Source: Sphagnum magellanicum (taxonomy: Eukaryota > Streptophyta > Sphagnopsida > Sphagnales > Sphagnaceae). From it: a stretch of DNA of 64,000 nucleotides. The position numbers were made by a program, and so were the translations under genes. The notes below the pieces were generated by a model, which saw only the letters and a list, made by a program, of their open reading frames with translations, did not search any database and had not been told where the DNA came from. Shown one piece after another: positions 1 to 10,549 of the stretch (position 1 is its first letter; every line of letters begins with the position of its first letter). The stretch lies in NCBI GenBank assembly GCA_021904315.1, contig CM038911.1, positions 7,661,390 through 7,725,389 on the forward strand. The letters run 5' to 3'.

Positions 1-1
1 G

Positions 2-1183
2 AAAGGATTGTTGAAAATGGGGCATGCCAGAAAATCACCTGAGGAGAAGATGGTAACAAAGCTAATGCCAACATCAAAGATCAAAGAAAGTAACAAGATG
101 CTGAAGAAAAGACGATTGAGGAGAGGAGAACACCAGGGCATTGATCAGGGGGACTCATCATCTGAGAGTGAGGAGATTGTCCCCAAACGCCGTCTCAAGC
201 TGGATGCAGCCTCAAAGCAGTCCGGCAAAGTCCAACCAGCACCAAAGCTTGCTCCAAGACCAAGTTCAACCAGAGCAGCCCAGATTAGGCTTTTGAAAAG
301 GTATGATCATTTTAGATGATGACCCTTGGTTTAGTGTCTATCTGCTTCATAGGTGCCACAGTTTGTGCCATCCTTGACATGCAGAGGGCAATAGTGCTGT
401 GGACCCTAGTTGGAGTTTACATGAACAAAGGATTCTGCTTGACTATTCTCTATCAAGTCAGGCATTGAAGGTTTGGAAGGCAATGGTGAGCACCAATGGC
501 AAAGCTGACAGTTGCGTTTACCTTGCAGCACTTCTCATGGCTGATCTTGCAATGATGTTGTTAACAGGAATCCTACTACAGCTACAGACTGGTGTGAAGA
601 GCAACAGAAGTGTAATGATGAGGGAGAAGAGGTGAAGCTAAGTAAGAATAATGACAAGCAAGAAGGGGAAAGGCCAAGTTCTGAAAGTGGTACTGCCCCT
701 GGAGAAGAGGTGGTGCAAAGTGGAGAAAGCTGCAGTATTGATGGAGAAGTGGGGATTCAAAAGGTGGAGAGGGATGGAGACAAAAGAGTTCAAAGTTCTG
801 TAGATGAAATGCTCAGTGATTTGTTCCCTTCATACTTTGTATCACGAAGACCTACCCTTGAATCAATACCAGAACACAAGGATGAACTGTTGCGAACACC
901 ACTGTCCTTATCAACACTACCCTTCCAGAGTTTCCCCAGAGATCCCCTCAAACTGTCACAAAGTGGGGATGCTGCCAATCTTCTTCCCCTCGAGACAAAG
1001 CTTAACTCATCTTTGGCAGACAGAGATGTGTCTTTTCAAAATAATGCAGCAGCATCACAGGAGAAGTCAACTATAGAGGAGACGGTTATGCCAACAATTC
1101 TGCTAAGGCCAGGTGATTCCAGTGAAAAGAAGCAGAAGGTGAGCTACAAGGACTTGGTCAATCAGATGCTTAATTTTGATTAA
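2..1183 (+). CDS. 3' end of an unrecognised nuclear gene (partial, two exons)
   Basis: Two exons join in phase: one from beyond the left edge to 300, and one at 568-1183 ending in TAA. The intron 301-567 has a GTATGA donor and a TTAACAG acceptor. Exon one leaves two bases (AG) that base 568 completes, so the reading frame continues. The visible part is about 304 residues. Its first third is basic with clusters such as KKRRLRR and PKRRLKL, which look like nuclear localisation signals, next to an acidic serine stretch (SSSESEE). The rest is hydrophilic, rich in Ser, Glu and Gln, and probably disordered. The C-terminus is KDLVNQMLNFD. I recognise no domain or family. A nuclear or chromatin-associated protein is an inference from composition only. 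The exon structure is fairly secure; the function is unknown. Confidence 0.6.
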
Positions 1184-2626
1184 GGGGACCCAGCTGTCCA
1201 TCATTGTTTTCTCCTGTGAACATTCCTAAGTCTGGAATTCTTGGCTTCTCAAATGTTGACAGAAGCCACATGAGTTTTGTACAGAGTAAACAGCTTGATC
1301 CTGATCGATCAGAAGGGGATAAGTGTTGGGCAACATCAGCATTGCCACTCCTTCCCTGTTCCTGTCTGGCCTCCAAGGATGTAGGCTTTAAAGCGGAAGT
1401 CCATGGATATAGAGGTGCCAAGTTCCTTCTCTGCAGATTCAATACCACTTCTAGTGACAGCAAATTGGATAAAATATTTTGTCAGCATATCATGCTGACA
1501 AGGCAAATGTACAATTATGAGCATAAATACTTAAGGTGTCTCTCAATTGGAGTCAGACGACTCAACTCTATTCTGTCTTCCTGCCAAACAGGCAGGTTTC
1601 TCATGGCATGGCAATGTACAAACATTTCCCTTTTCCCATCATGTCTCTAATGCACTTAGCAACTTGAAGAAACTTCACCAAACACAATCTGATGCTGGCT
1701 GACACACATTTATTAGACACTGACTAGCAAATGACTCTTCTTGATGGTAAAGATGGTGATTGTTTACTCCAGAGAAGCTTGTTTACAAGAGCATTACGAC
1801 TGTGGTATGGTGACGATCAGTTACATACCCCACATCTGCCACTTATTTTAACTGTTCAATTGTAATCATTCATATTTCTTTACTGGATCCAGTTTGAACT
1901 TCAACAAGATTATGGTTTACAAACCATCATGCAATTGCTGTTAGAATTATTGTGAAAGTAAGCAGTGTGTCTTAAAACACTGACTTGCAAATCGCATGGT
2001 GCTTCTCACAAATGATTCTCTGATTATACTGGGGGTTGTGCAAACTGATAGCATCGAACCCCAACAATCTTTGAGTAACAACGTCCAAACAATGTGCACT
2101 GAAAAAATACTGAAAATGTGTCTCTGAGTAGTGCACATTGTTAGTCAGAGACTTTTGCTAATGACCCCCCACAAATACGGTAGTCGAAAAGTTTAGGGTT
2201 TTGCTAATCACACCCCACAAAATTGGTGATATTCTGAGTTTTATCTTGCATCTTTAGTTTTCTTTAGGCAGCTTTCACTACTACTGTCACTAACTACTCA
2301 TACATTTTTTCAAACTTTTGTAGTAAATGGTATTTTTTAATTTTAATATTTGGTATAGGCTTTTATTAAAATTTGCTCATTTAAAAAATACCAACAATTT
2401 GGGATGAAACTGACGATTGTGGGTCTGAACTGAGGATCACTTGAAGGATAACTCTAATATGCCATATTGATTTTTATTCTCATTTTGTCTTTTATGTGAT
2501 ATGGATACTCCTTTCTTGATTTTGATGCATATGTTTGATCACACATCATGCCTTTTATTTAGTGACAATTAACCTTTTTTGGGGTTGTGTTTCATAAGAG
2601 TACCCAGCTCCTTTTATGGACAACAT

Positions 2627-2628
<2 letters not shown>
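1184..2628 (+). other. Presumed 3' UTR and intergenic sequence
   Basis: After the stop codon at 1181-1183 the sequence drifts from mixed composition to AT-rich. The first few hundred bases are probably the 3' UTR of the upstream gene. Open frames here are short and have no family resemblance. I see no further gene. Confidence 0.4.

Positions 2629-2662
<34 letters not shown>
2629..2662. repeat. (TG)17 microsatellite
   Basis: An uninterrupted run of 17 TG dinucleotides. It ends about 15 bp before the left LTR of the gypsy element, so the retrotransposon inserted beside it or the repeat expanded at the junction. Confidence 0.95.
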
Positions 2663-2663
<1 letters not shown>

Positions 2664-2677
2664 TGTGGTGTAACCAA

Positions 2678-3438
2678 AAAGAGAGGGTGCCAAGGTGTAT
2701 CAACAAATCTGACTACCAACATGGGCATGAACAGAGTGGTCTCTTTCTGCTGATCTTCTTGAACAAATCACAAATCACTAACCCTTTCTCTCTAAACTCA
2801 TCACAGAATACTCCTACCTGCATACACTAATCCTTGAACAGAAACAATTCATGCATCCACAAATCGGCAGAGCAGATAATCAGACATCAAAACTCACACC
2901 TTGCCTTTCATGAAAATTTCCAGAGAGCACAAGCTTTTGACTTCCTTGTATTCATCAAAGATCAAACACTTATGAAAGTCTAGCCCTTACAACATCTGCT
3001 TGGCCAAGTTGTTGGCGCAATGGAAGAAATTGTAACAACCTAGCCAAGTTCTTTAAAAAAAAACAACTTTCTACACATCTCTAAACAACTCTCTACAACT
3101 CTCTGTCACTTCCCCGTCCGTCCTTCTCTGTTTCCCATCTGCATTGCTCATCATCTCGTTTGGACCTTCCCGCTATCAGCTCACCACCGCCTCCTGTCCT
3201 CTTGCCGCCTTCCTTCCTTCCACCTCCCTCATCAATAGAGCTCCATCCTTCAGCATCATTGGCGCCGCCTCTTCCCTGTACTCCATAATAGCCCACAAAG
3301 AGAGAAAACCTCCCCATGCAACGTCCGTAGCAGTAATGGAGAGATTTCGGCTGCAGAAATGACGGCTAATAAATAAAAAAGCAACCCTTAAAAGCATGTC
3401 GTGTTCACACCAGTGAGGTGACCTGTTGTTTGGTCACA
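2678..3438 (-). repeat. 3' LTR (left copy) of the gypsy element
   Basis: About 761 bp, matching the right copy from the AAAGAGAGGGTGCC end to GGTCACA. Manual alignment gives about 35 differences, nearly all transitions, with one single-base indel near 2935. In the sense direction it begins TGTGACCAAACAACAGGTC. Confidence 0.93.
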
Positions 3439-3445
3439 TATGTAA

Positions 3446-3458
3446 CCCCTCTGTTCTT
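3446..3458 (-). promoter_or_regulatory. Candidate polypurine tract
   Basis: On the minus strand this reads AAGAACAGAGGGG, followed by seven bases and then the TGTGACC start of the 3' LTR. Position and purine content fit a second-strand primer site. Purines are not continuous, so this is moderate evidence. Confidence 0.5.
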
Positions 3459-3485
3459 AAAAAAAGCTGAGTTCCTCAGCTTCAC

Positions 3486-5063
3486 TCAGTCTGGTTGAAT
3501 GTGATAGATTTGGAGATCCCTACGAGGTCTTTCCCACTGATGTCCATCAGCATCCTGGATGATGCAAATCCTGCTGCCTTCGTCAAAATCAAAGTTCCCT
3601 TTCCCATCTGTGTGCCTAATGAATTGGTACACACCTTCCCAGCTTGCAGCCAAAGCTTTCTTCTTTCCTGGTTTCTTCATCCTCACCATTGTTTCACCTG
3701 CAACTAGACCTTCAAAAGTCTGCTTACCTTTTCTGCCATCATAGGTCTTCTTCTGTTTCTTCTGTGCTTGTTCCACATTGAGCAAGACATTCTCATGGAT
3801 GTTTGCTATAAGCTTCACCTTCTATAGAAACTGTGCTGCAGTAACTTCAACATCAACATCATCATTAGTTATAACAGTTAGAGCGTGCAAGTAATTGTCT
3901 GCCCTAAGACAGGGTGTGCGACCAGTCAAAATCATGAAGGGTGAGAACTTGGTGCTAGATTGGATCCCACATCTATATCCAAACAGTATCTTAGCCAGAT
4001 GCTCGTCCCAATAATCTACGCTTTCGGGTGCTGCAGCAAGAACGGTAATGCCATGTTTGATGGTCTTAATCAGACGCTTTGCCATCCCATTACACTGAGG
4101 CCACTGGGGTGCAGTTTGCTGATGTTGGATGCCGTAGTCTTTGCACATAACATCGAATTCTGTAGCCCATTCTCCACCATTATCAGTCAGTACAAACTTG
4201 GGGACTCCATACTTGTAGATTATGTCATCTTCCAGAAACCTGGCCGCAATTTTAACACCATGATCAACCACGGCCTTAGCCTCGCACCATTTAGAATAGT
4301 GGTCGATGGCCACCAGAATGTACTTGTTTCCTGACCTGTTTTCAGGCAACGGTCCTGCAGTGTCCATAACCACTCTATGAAATAGATCACAAACGGGTAT
4401 ACTCTTCAACTCTTCATCTTTCGAGCGTATACTCCCCATCCTTCTCACCATCTGACACTATTGACATACCTTCACAACAGTCTTCACATCCTCAGTCCGA
4501 TTGTGCCAAAAATACTTCCTACATATCTCTGCCATAGTTCTTTCTTCCCTAGAATGCCCTAGGTCCTTATGCATTCGGACCATTAGACCCATGCGGTCTT
4601 ATGGCCTTGGTACAAGTAACCCTTTGAAATAAAGTGATTGATCCTGCCAGTGGTAGTTCAACACTCTCTTTCTTGCCCTCCTAGCTTCCACATAATCAAC
4701 AGTGTCTGGTAGCATGCCTTTCTGCAATAAATCTAGGCAGGGTACATCCTCCCATATGTCTTGGTGCCTTGTGTCAGCACCCCACTCATCTTCCTCATTG
4801 GAACCTATTGGAACCAAGTCATGCTCACCAGATTCAAACAGTTGTTGAGCTGCCAACGCAAGCTCCAATTGTTGTTGCTTGTCATAGTATTGGGGCCTCT
4901 TTCTTTTCAGCACCACTCCCACATCATCGTCCTGCACAAGCTCACCTCCTCTTGTAATTTCGGCCTCACAAGGACCAAGCTCCTTGGGCTGCTCTTCTTC
5001 TGATACAACATCAACCACATATAGTTGTTGGCTGCCAACATAATCTGATACAACATCAACCAC
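3486..5063 (-). pseudogene. gypsy integrase with upstream linker, broken
   Basis: Minus strand. An acidic linker (5063-4599) is followed by an HHCC zinc-binding region (about 4600-4445), the catalytic core (4451-3822) and a C-terminal part (3818-3486) with a WEGVY motif like the GPY/F region. The zinc region has HKDLGH, then a TAG at 4458-4460 inside the CxxC pair. The core shows both catalytic Asp residues, in MDTAGPLP and LTDNGGEW. The third acidic residue, normally Glu in the ERxN context, is Lys (codon 4077-4079, context GMAKRLIK). A further stop at about 3822 separates core and C-terminus. These changes make it catalytically dead. Family assignment is secure. Confidence 0.92.
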
Positions 5064-5088
5064 ATATAGTTGTTGGCTGCCAACATAA
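5001..5088. repeat. 45-bp tandem duplication inside the pol linker
   Basis: Two adjacent, nearly exact copies of a 45-bp unit begin at 5001 and 5046. The unit is 15 codons long, so the duplication preserves frame between RNase H and integrase. It also contains GTTGTTGGCTGCCAAC, itself partly self-complementary. Confidence 0.9.
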
Positions 5089-5357
5089 TTACAGTGGTTG
5101 ATGCCAAAGCAACACGCATGATGTGGTATGCACTCCCTGACCTTTCTTCTGCCACTGAGCCATTATGTTTCCTTGCCAGTCTGAACAAAGAGAGTCTCCC
5201 CTTCTCCTTTCGATGTGTCAGTCAAAGTAATTCCAATGTCTTGGATTTCTTCACTGAAGTCATCATCATCAGTGGCTGGTCCAATCGGATTCCTACTCAA
5301 AGCATTGACATTCGTGTGCCCGAGTCCTGGTCGGTGGACTATCTTGAAGCTGAAATC

Positions 5358-6556
5358 CTATAACATGTCTACCCACCTGCCTCTCCTGCCATGCGCATTG
5401 GATACGGTGGCTAGCCACTCCAGAGGTTTGTGATCTGTGCGCAGAATGAAATGATTCCTGTGCAAATACTGCCTGAAATGCATGATGCCCCAAATTAGTG
5501 CATAGCACTCCCCTTCCATGGGATGGAATTTTTTCTGGGCTTCTGTCAAGCTCTTACTGGCATAAGCCACCACCTTCTCAAATCTTCCTTCCTTTTGGGA
5601 CAATATCGCTCCAACACCTTTGGGCGACCAATCAACATTAAGACAAAAGGCTCTTTTGAAATCAAGTCGTGTGAGTATAGGCGCACCAACCAGAGCTACC
5701 TTCAATTCCTGGAATGCATGTTGACAGCCCATATCCCACACAAAATTAACATCCTTTCTGGTCAGCTCGAACAGAGGAGCTACCAGTCGCGAATAGCCTC
5801 GGACATAGTTCCGGTAATACCCTATCAGACCTAAGAACGACCTGACATTGGTGACTGTCTTAGGTTGCGAAATATGCAGAACTGCCTCAATTTTGCCAGG
5901 ATCCGGTTTGGTGCCCTCCTTACTAACGACATGGCCCAGAAATGTAATGCTCTTTATAGCAAAGCAACATTTGTTTGGGTTTAGTTTGAGGTTTACTTCC
6001 CTGAGTTTGTACATAACTATACCCAGGTGTTGCAGATGTTCCTCCCAGCTTTGGCTGTGCACATTGAGGTCATCAACGAATATCTTCAGGAAGTTACTAC
6101 CTAAATCCTTAAAAACCTCTGACATAGTCCTGGTAAACGTACTTGTTGCATTCTTAAGGCCAAATGGCATGACTGTCCAATCATACAACCTGATTTTAGT
6201 GATCAAAGCTGTCTTCTTCATGTCCTCTGGAGCCATTCGAATTTGCCAGAAGCCAGACTGCAAGTCTAAAGCAATGAACCATGATGAGTTCCCCAGTTGA
6301 CTAATCACATCTTCCACATTGGCATTGGAAATGAATCCCGACGTGTCTGTGCGTTGAGTGGTCGATAATCGCCACAAAAATGCCTACTCCCATCCTTCTT
6401 CACTGGTAGAGTTACCCGACATGCATACTCAGAGCTACTAGGCTTCATCTTGCCCAATTCAACCAGTACATCAATCTGCCTCTTCACTTCTGCCTCTTCC
6501 CAGTAGGATAATTGACCAGGAGATGTTTTGCAAGGTGGGAACCTTTGTGTATCCAC
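5358..6556 (-). pseudogene. gypsy reverse transcriptase and RNase H, broken
   Basis: Minus strand. The N-terminal RT part (6556-6305) holds PSSSEYACRVTLPVKKDGS and FCGDYRPLN, typical of Ty3/gypsy RT. The frame shifts near 6310-6375 and continues (to 5358) with FIALDLQSGFWQI, MPFGLKNA and the catalytic FVDDLNVHS. RNase H follows with NVDWSPKGVGAILSQ, EGECYALIW and TDHKPLEWL. The Asp in NVD stands where TDAS is usual. The frame ends at a TAG at 5358-5360 just after WVDML. RNase H sequence appears to continue beyond it, with HRPGLGHTNVNALSR (residues after the stop), so the stop is probably a mutation. Polymerase Asp residues are retained, but frameshift and stop make it non-functional. Confidence 0.95.
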
Positions 6557-6640
6557 AAAATGTTCCCCAATAGTGCAGCAACCTAGCTCACCCTTATTCC
6601 AAGCAAAAACGTCTTGGTACCGCTCCAGAATTCACCAGAG

Positions 6641-7258
6641 TTATTTTCGTTTCTCTTCCTCCAAGCTGGTGTCAATCATGATTTGCTGACAAATCTCCCT
6701 CCATCTAGTATTCATTTCACAATGGTTGGCAGATGTTAATTGCTCAGTGTGGCTGCCATTAGAGTTGCCATCTCTCATTTGGACCGTTTGCAGTGGTGCT
6801 GGAATTGAGGAAGCATGTACTTGGCTGGGCTGCTGCAACAAAGGTGGGACAGCTACACCACGTGTGGATTCATACATGGCCTGTCTCCCTTGCTTTGCAT
6901 TAAACACCCACCTTATCCAGTTTGCATAATCATCTGCATCTGTGATTTCTTCTTTCATGAATCCGTCAGCCTGCTCCTGTAATATCAGTTGCAGAATCTC
7001 TTGCGGTCCTTCTAACTTCACCAAATCCTCCAACTCAGTGTTTCCAAACTCATTCTCAGACTTAATTTGTCTCACTTGATTAGATTCCAAATCATAGTGT
7101 CCGCTACCATCAGTACCAGTGTCTGAGTCCAAGGTGGACGCATCATCCTCTTTAGTCATGATCACACAATCCTGATCTGGTATCCAATCAGAATCATCCT
7201 TGATGTGTGTGTTCTTCCAGGTTGTCGTAACCTCGTGCATCATAACTTTGGAATTCAT
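6641..7258 (-). pseudogene. Protease-RT linker region of gypsy pol
   Basis: An open minus-strand stretch of about 205 codons between the protease and RT. It is acidic, polar and low in recognisable motifs. A short segment near 6930-6860 reads DADDYANWIRWVFNAKQGRQ. Such spacers occur in gypsy polyproteins, but this one is long. Between its stop at 6641 and the RT start near 6556 is a further 85 bp. I assign no function. Confidence 0.6.
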
Positions 7259-7261
7259 CCT

Positions 7262-7812
7262 TTACAACAAATTCACCATCGTCAAAGGCAGTACCTCCAC
7301 ATTATTTCCGGGGCCGTGTCTTACTTGTATTAGACCCCATTCCACATCCAGAACTGCTCCAATCTTCATCAAGAAATCCAATCCCAGGAGTACATCGTAA
7401 CTGTCCATGTCCATGACCATGAAGGTCATGGCACACTGTACGCCTCCAACCTTGACAGGTACCTCATCAATTCGACCCAACGCCTGTGTAACAACTCTTG
7501 ACACGGTTTTGTAAGTCTCTGACCCTGTCACAAGATGCATCATTCCTAGTTCTCTAACTACAACGGCAGCCACAACAGACATGGAAGTTCCAGTATCCAC
7601 CAGACCTTTAACAACATAGTTGTTGATCTCCACAAGCAAATGCAGCGTCTTACTTCTATAGGTCTTGTTGATACAGATCTCCTTGGTGCTGGAATCGCAG
7701 AAACTATTGACACTTGATTTTTAGTCGCCTCTGAATCCCTCCTCCTCCTAGCCAACTTCACCAAACTTTCAAGGTGCTCCAGTTCCCCTGGAATCATCAG
7801 AATGGTCTCCAT
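7262..7812 (-). pseudogene. gypsy aspartic protease
   Basis: Minus strand. The 125-codon part at 7639-7262 shows the catalytic VDTGTSMSVV (Asp-Thr-Gly) and the downstream hydrophobic YDVLLGLDFLMKIGAVLD, the pair expected in retroviral-type aspartic proteases, which act as homodimers to process the polyprotein. The preceding segment (7812-7640) is in a different frame, so at least one frameshift separates gag or spacer from protease. The catalytic triad itself is intact. Confidence 0.88.
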
Positions 7813-7928
7813 TGGTGAGAGGGATACCTTTCCTTTTATGAAGTGTGCTAGAATCTTGGATCTGACTGAGGTATCCGGCTTACACTTACTCCATCTCCCT
7901 CAGCTTCAGGGGTCAGCACAGCCCCTCT

Positions 7929-8904
7929 TTATGTTACATCAACTAACACCCTCCTTCTAGGCACTCGGGTGTAAGAGAACAGGTTCTCATCCCCACATAG
8001 CTTATTAAGCTGTTGCAGGGTTGTTGTTTCATCATTCAGCAACACCTCCAAGAAGTTCGTTGTTCCAGAATGTGATTTCCCATCTTTGGACTTCTTCCAA
8101 CATCTGTCCTCGGAATGTCCCAACCCTGAGCAGAAGGTACATTTTATTCCACAATACTCTGTCCTATGAAGCATACCGCATTTGACACATTTTGGTCGTG
8201 CTTCATTCAACCTTGGACAGGTGGTGGCCAAATGGTCCCCCCCCTTGTAGATTTGGCATCCTCCAAACACAGTGGAAGACGATGATGCTTCTGGATTATG
8301 CACCATCCCCTTGAAGAAGTTGATCAGGGTGTTGTTTAGCGTTGTGACCTGTTTTTCCATCATAGTCTCCAAGGTCCCCTCTTCTTGCTCCTCCCTTAGA
8401 GGTTCATAAGGAGTCTCCCCAAGCTTGCCCAGAACTCTCTCAAGTTCTGTTGCAGCCCCAACTAACTCCTTAATATCTGTAAATGTTCTTACCACACACA
8501 ATTTTCGAATCTCTGGCCTCAATTTAGCCAGAAATCTCCTCTTCTGCTCGGTGTCTTGTATCCAGCCTTTTTGAAATAGTTTGTCAAGACGTTCATAGTA
8601 TTTTTGAATTTTCTCCTTGGGTTCTTGCTTGATGGCATCGAGCTTCATTCTGATGTCATCAACATCAACATCTCCATACTTCTGCACTATTAGAGTCCGT
8701 AACTCAGCCCAATCCGCTGGTGCTGGTTCCAACCTTGAACCATTCCTTGGCTCTGCCTCTCAGATTTAGCTTCGTAATCTTGAAGAACTTATTTGCATTT
8801 AGATTTCGCACTTCAGCTGCCATGGTGAGCCTCTCCGCCCAGTCATTGACGTCTTCATGGTCTCGTCCCCAGAACAACTCATCCATCCTTTGGGGGCTGG
8901 TCAT
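7929..8904 (-). pseudogene. gypsy gag with zinc knuckles, frameshifted
   Basis: Minus strand. The start at 8904 gives a capsid-like region (ELFWGRDHEDVNDW, then LRGRAKEWF) that runs out of frame near 8710-8735. The second frame (to 7929) continues with ADWAELRTLI and YYERLDKLF, then the nucleocapsid. Three CCHC-type knuckles follow. The first has Tyr in place of its second Cys (codon 8247-8249, TAC where TGC is expected). The second, CVKCGMLHRTEYC, has a shorter spacer. The third, CTFCSGLGHSEDRC, is canonical. The gag order and motifs are secure. The frameshift and the Cys loss show decay. Confidence 0.93.
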
Positions 8905-9051
8905 CTTGCAAATGTTTCAGCTTTCAACCAAAATTACAACACTTTCTACTACACACTCAACCTCAGGCCACAATTGGCAACCACAGTACCGAACAACTTT
9001 ATAGTCTATTTTGTTCGTATTGGATTTTGAGAAGAGTAAATGTTATATGAC

Positions 9052-9709
9052 TCAATCTGCGAATTCAGACTGATCTCTTTCTGCTACTGGTTTCAAAGGT
9101 GCAAAATTAGATGGAAAAATGGAAAATTTTTGTTCATCTGTGGATTCTTGCTGGAATTGCCACTTTCCTTTTGAATTGCGCCATATTCTCCAACTGATGA
9201 CATGAGATCTCGATCCACTGTGTTCCACCCTGACAAGATGATCTCCAACCTGGAACAAATCTTCGACACCAGGGATGTAGAATATAGTGAAATGGTTAGG
9301 TGAAACAGCAGACTTAGGAACCCAAATGTCTCCTAACCTTGGTACACTATGCTGCCTCTCGGCAAATAAAGGCGTTACTCTACGCAAGGTATGAGGCGTA
9401 GTAGTGTTGCATCTGCAGCTCTGAGATTGACACCCATCCCCTTGCTCCATCTTTCACCTTCAACCAAACCTTAACGCGCGTATAAAAACCACTGTGAGCT
9501 ACTTCTACTGTTATGTCTTCGATTCGAGCTTCATCTGGATCTATTTCTACAAGCGTCACCACTCCAAAACCCAGTAAACGCAGGACTATCGATCCTCTTT
9601 GTGGTCCACATTGAGTAGTCAGATAATCGAACCTATTAACGATTTGTTGTTCACGAATTTCCTGTGTTAATTCTTCTACTCCCACCTCGTTTGCACTAGG
9701 CGTAGACAT
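9052..9709 (-). pseudogene. Extra ORF between primer site and gag of the gypsy element
   Basis: On the minus strand an ATG at 9709, about 67 bp after the primer-binding site, opens a 109-codon frame. Near 9400-9440 a second overlapping frame continues to 9052. Together they suggest a single ancestral protein of about 210 residues with one frameshift. It precedes gag (start 8904) by about 150 bp containing stops. Sequence features are a Glu-rich N-terminus and a middle region rich in Val, Gly and Asp. The second part has repeated Trp and aromatic residues (SWRIWRNSKGKWQF). I recognise no domain. Extra ORFs before gag are known in Tat/Ogre-type elements, but whether this one is related cannot be judged here. 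Confidence 0.55.
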
Positions 9710-9775
9710 GATGTTTCAATTATCATTATAACTAGACATCCACAAGTTCTACCGAAACTGCCCAATCTGAACCTT

Positions 9776-9787
9776 GCTCTGATACCA
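9776..9787 (-). promoter_or_regulatory. Primer-binding site, tRNA-iMet type
   Basis: The minus strand reads TGGTATCAGAGC directly inside the 5' LTR. This is the complement of the 3' end of plant initiator methionine tRNA and the commonest primer site in plant LTR retrotransposons. It fixes the orientation and the inner LTR boundary. Confidence 0.93.
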
Positions 9788-10549
9788 AAAGAGAGGGTGC
9801 CAAGACGTATCAACAAATTTGACTACCAGCATGGGCATGAACAGAGTGGTCTCTCTCTGCTGATCTTCTTGGACAAATCACAAATCACTAACCCTTTCTC
9901 TCTAAACTCATCATAGAATACTCCTACCTGCATACACTAATCCTTGAACAGAAACAATTCATGCATCCACAAATCGACAGAGCAGATAATCAGACATCAA
10001 AACTCACACCTTGCCTTTCATGAAAATTTCCAGAGAGCACAAGCTTTCTGACTTCCTTATATTCATCAAAGATCAAACACTTATGAAGGTCTAGCCTTTA
10101 CAACATCTACTTGGCCAAGTTGTTGGCGCATCGAAAGAAATTGCAACAACCTAGCCAAGTCCTTTAAAAAAAAACAGCTCTCTACACAGCTCTAGACAGC
10201 TCTCTATAACTCTCTGTCACTTCCCCGTCCGTCCTTCTCTGTTTCCCATCTGCATTGCTCATCATTTCGTCTGGACCTTCCCGCTATCAGCTCACCACCG
10301 CCTCTTGTCCTCTTGCCGCCTTCCTTCCTTCCACCTCCTTCATCAATAGAGCTTCATCCCTCAGCATCATTGGCGCCGCCTCTTCCTTGTACTCCATAAT
10401 AGCCCACAAAGAGAGAAAACCTCCCCATGCAACGTCCGTAGCAATAATGGAGAGATTTCGGCTGCAGAAATGATGGCTAATAAATCAAAAAGCAACCCTT
10501 AAAAGCATGCCGTGTTCACACCAGTGAGGTGACCTGTTGTTTGGTCACA
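9788..10549 (-). repeat. 5' LTR (right copy) of the gypsy element
   Basis: About 762 bp and about 95% identical to the left copy. It abuts the primer site and ends on the plus strand with GGTCACA at 10549. The flank beyond (CTGGTTTTTATT) does not match the flank of the left LTR, so no target duplication is visible. Confidence 0.93.

Larger units (their letters stand above)
2678..10549 (-). mobile_element. Ty3/gypsy LTR retrotransposon, full length, inactive
   Basis: Long direct repeats at about 2678-3438 and 9788-10549 flank a 6.3-kb interior. Read on the minus strand it shows, in order: a tRNA-iMet primer-binding site, an extra ORF, gag with zinc knuckles, an aspartic protease, reverse transcriptase, RNase H and integrase. 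Integrase after RNase H is the Ty3/gypsy (Metaviridae) order. Every coding part carries frameshifts or stops, and the integrase catalytic Glu is Lys, so it cannot be autonomous. LTRs start TGTGACC in the sense direction. I could not find a convincing 5-bp target duplication. No chromodomain is visible at the integrase C-terminus. The lineage within Ty3/gypsy is unresolved. Confidence 0.95.

Noticed and set aside
386-485. A possible middle exon in the first gene (SAVDPSWSLHEQRILLDYSL in one frame)
   Set aside because: Its phase does not fit the exon ending at 300 or the exon starting at 568. Splicing 300 directly to 568 keeps the frame.
2579-2830. An 83-codon ORF containing a Cys-Val run
   Set aside because: It is a reading of the TG microsatellite and the LTR edge.
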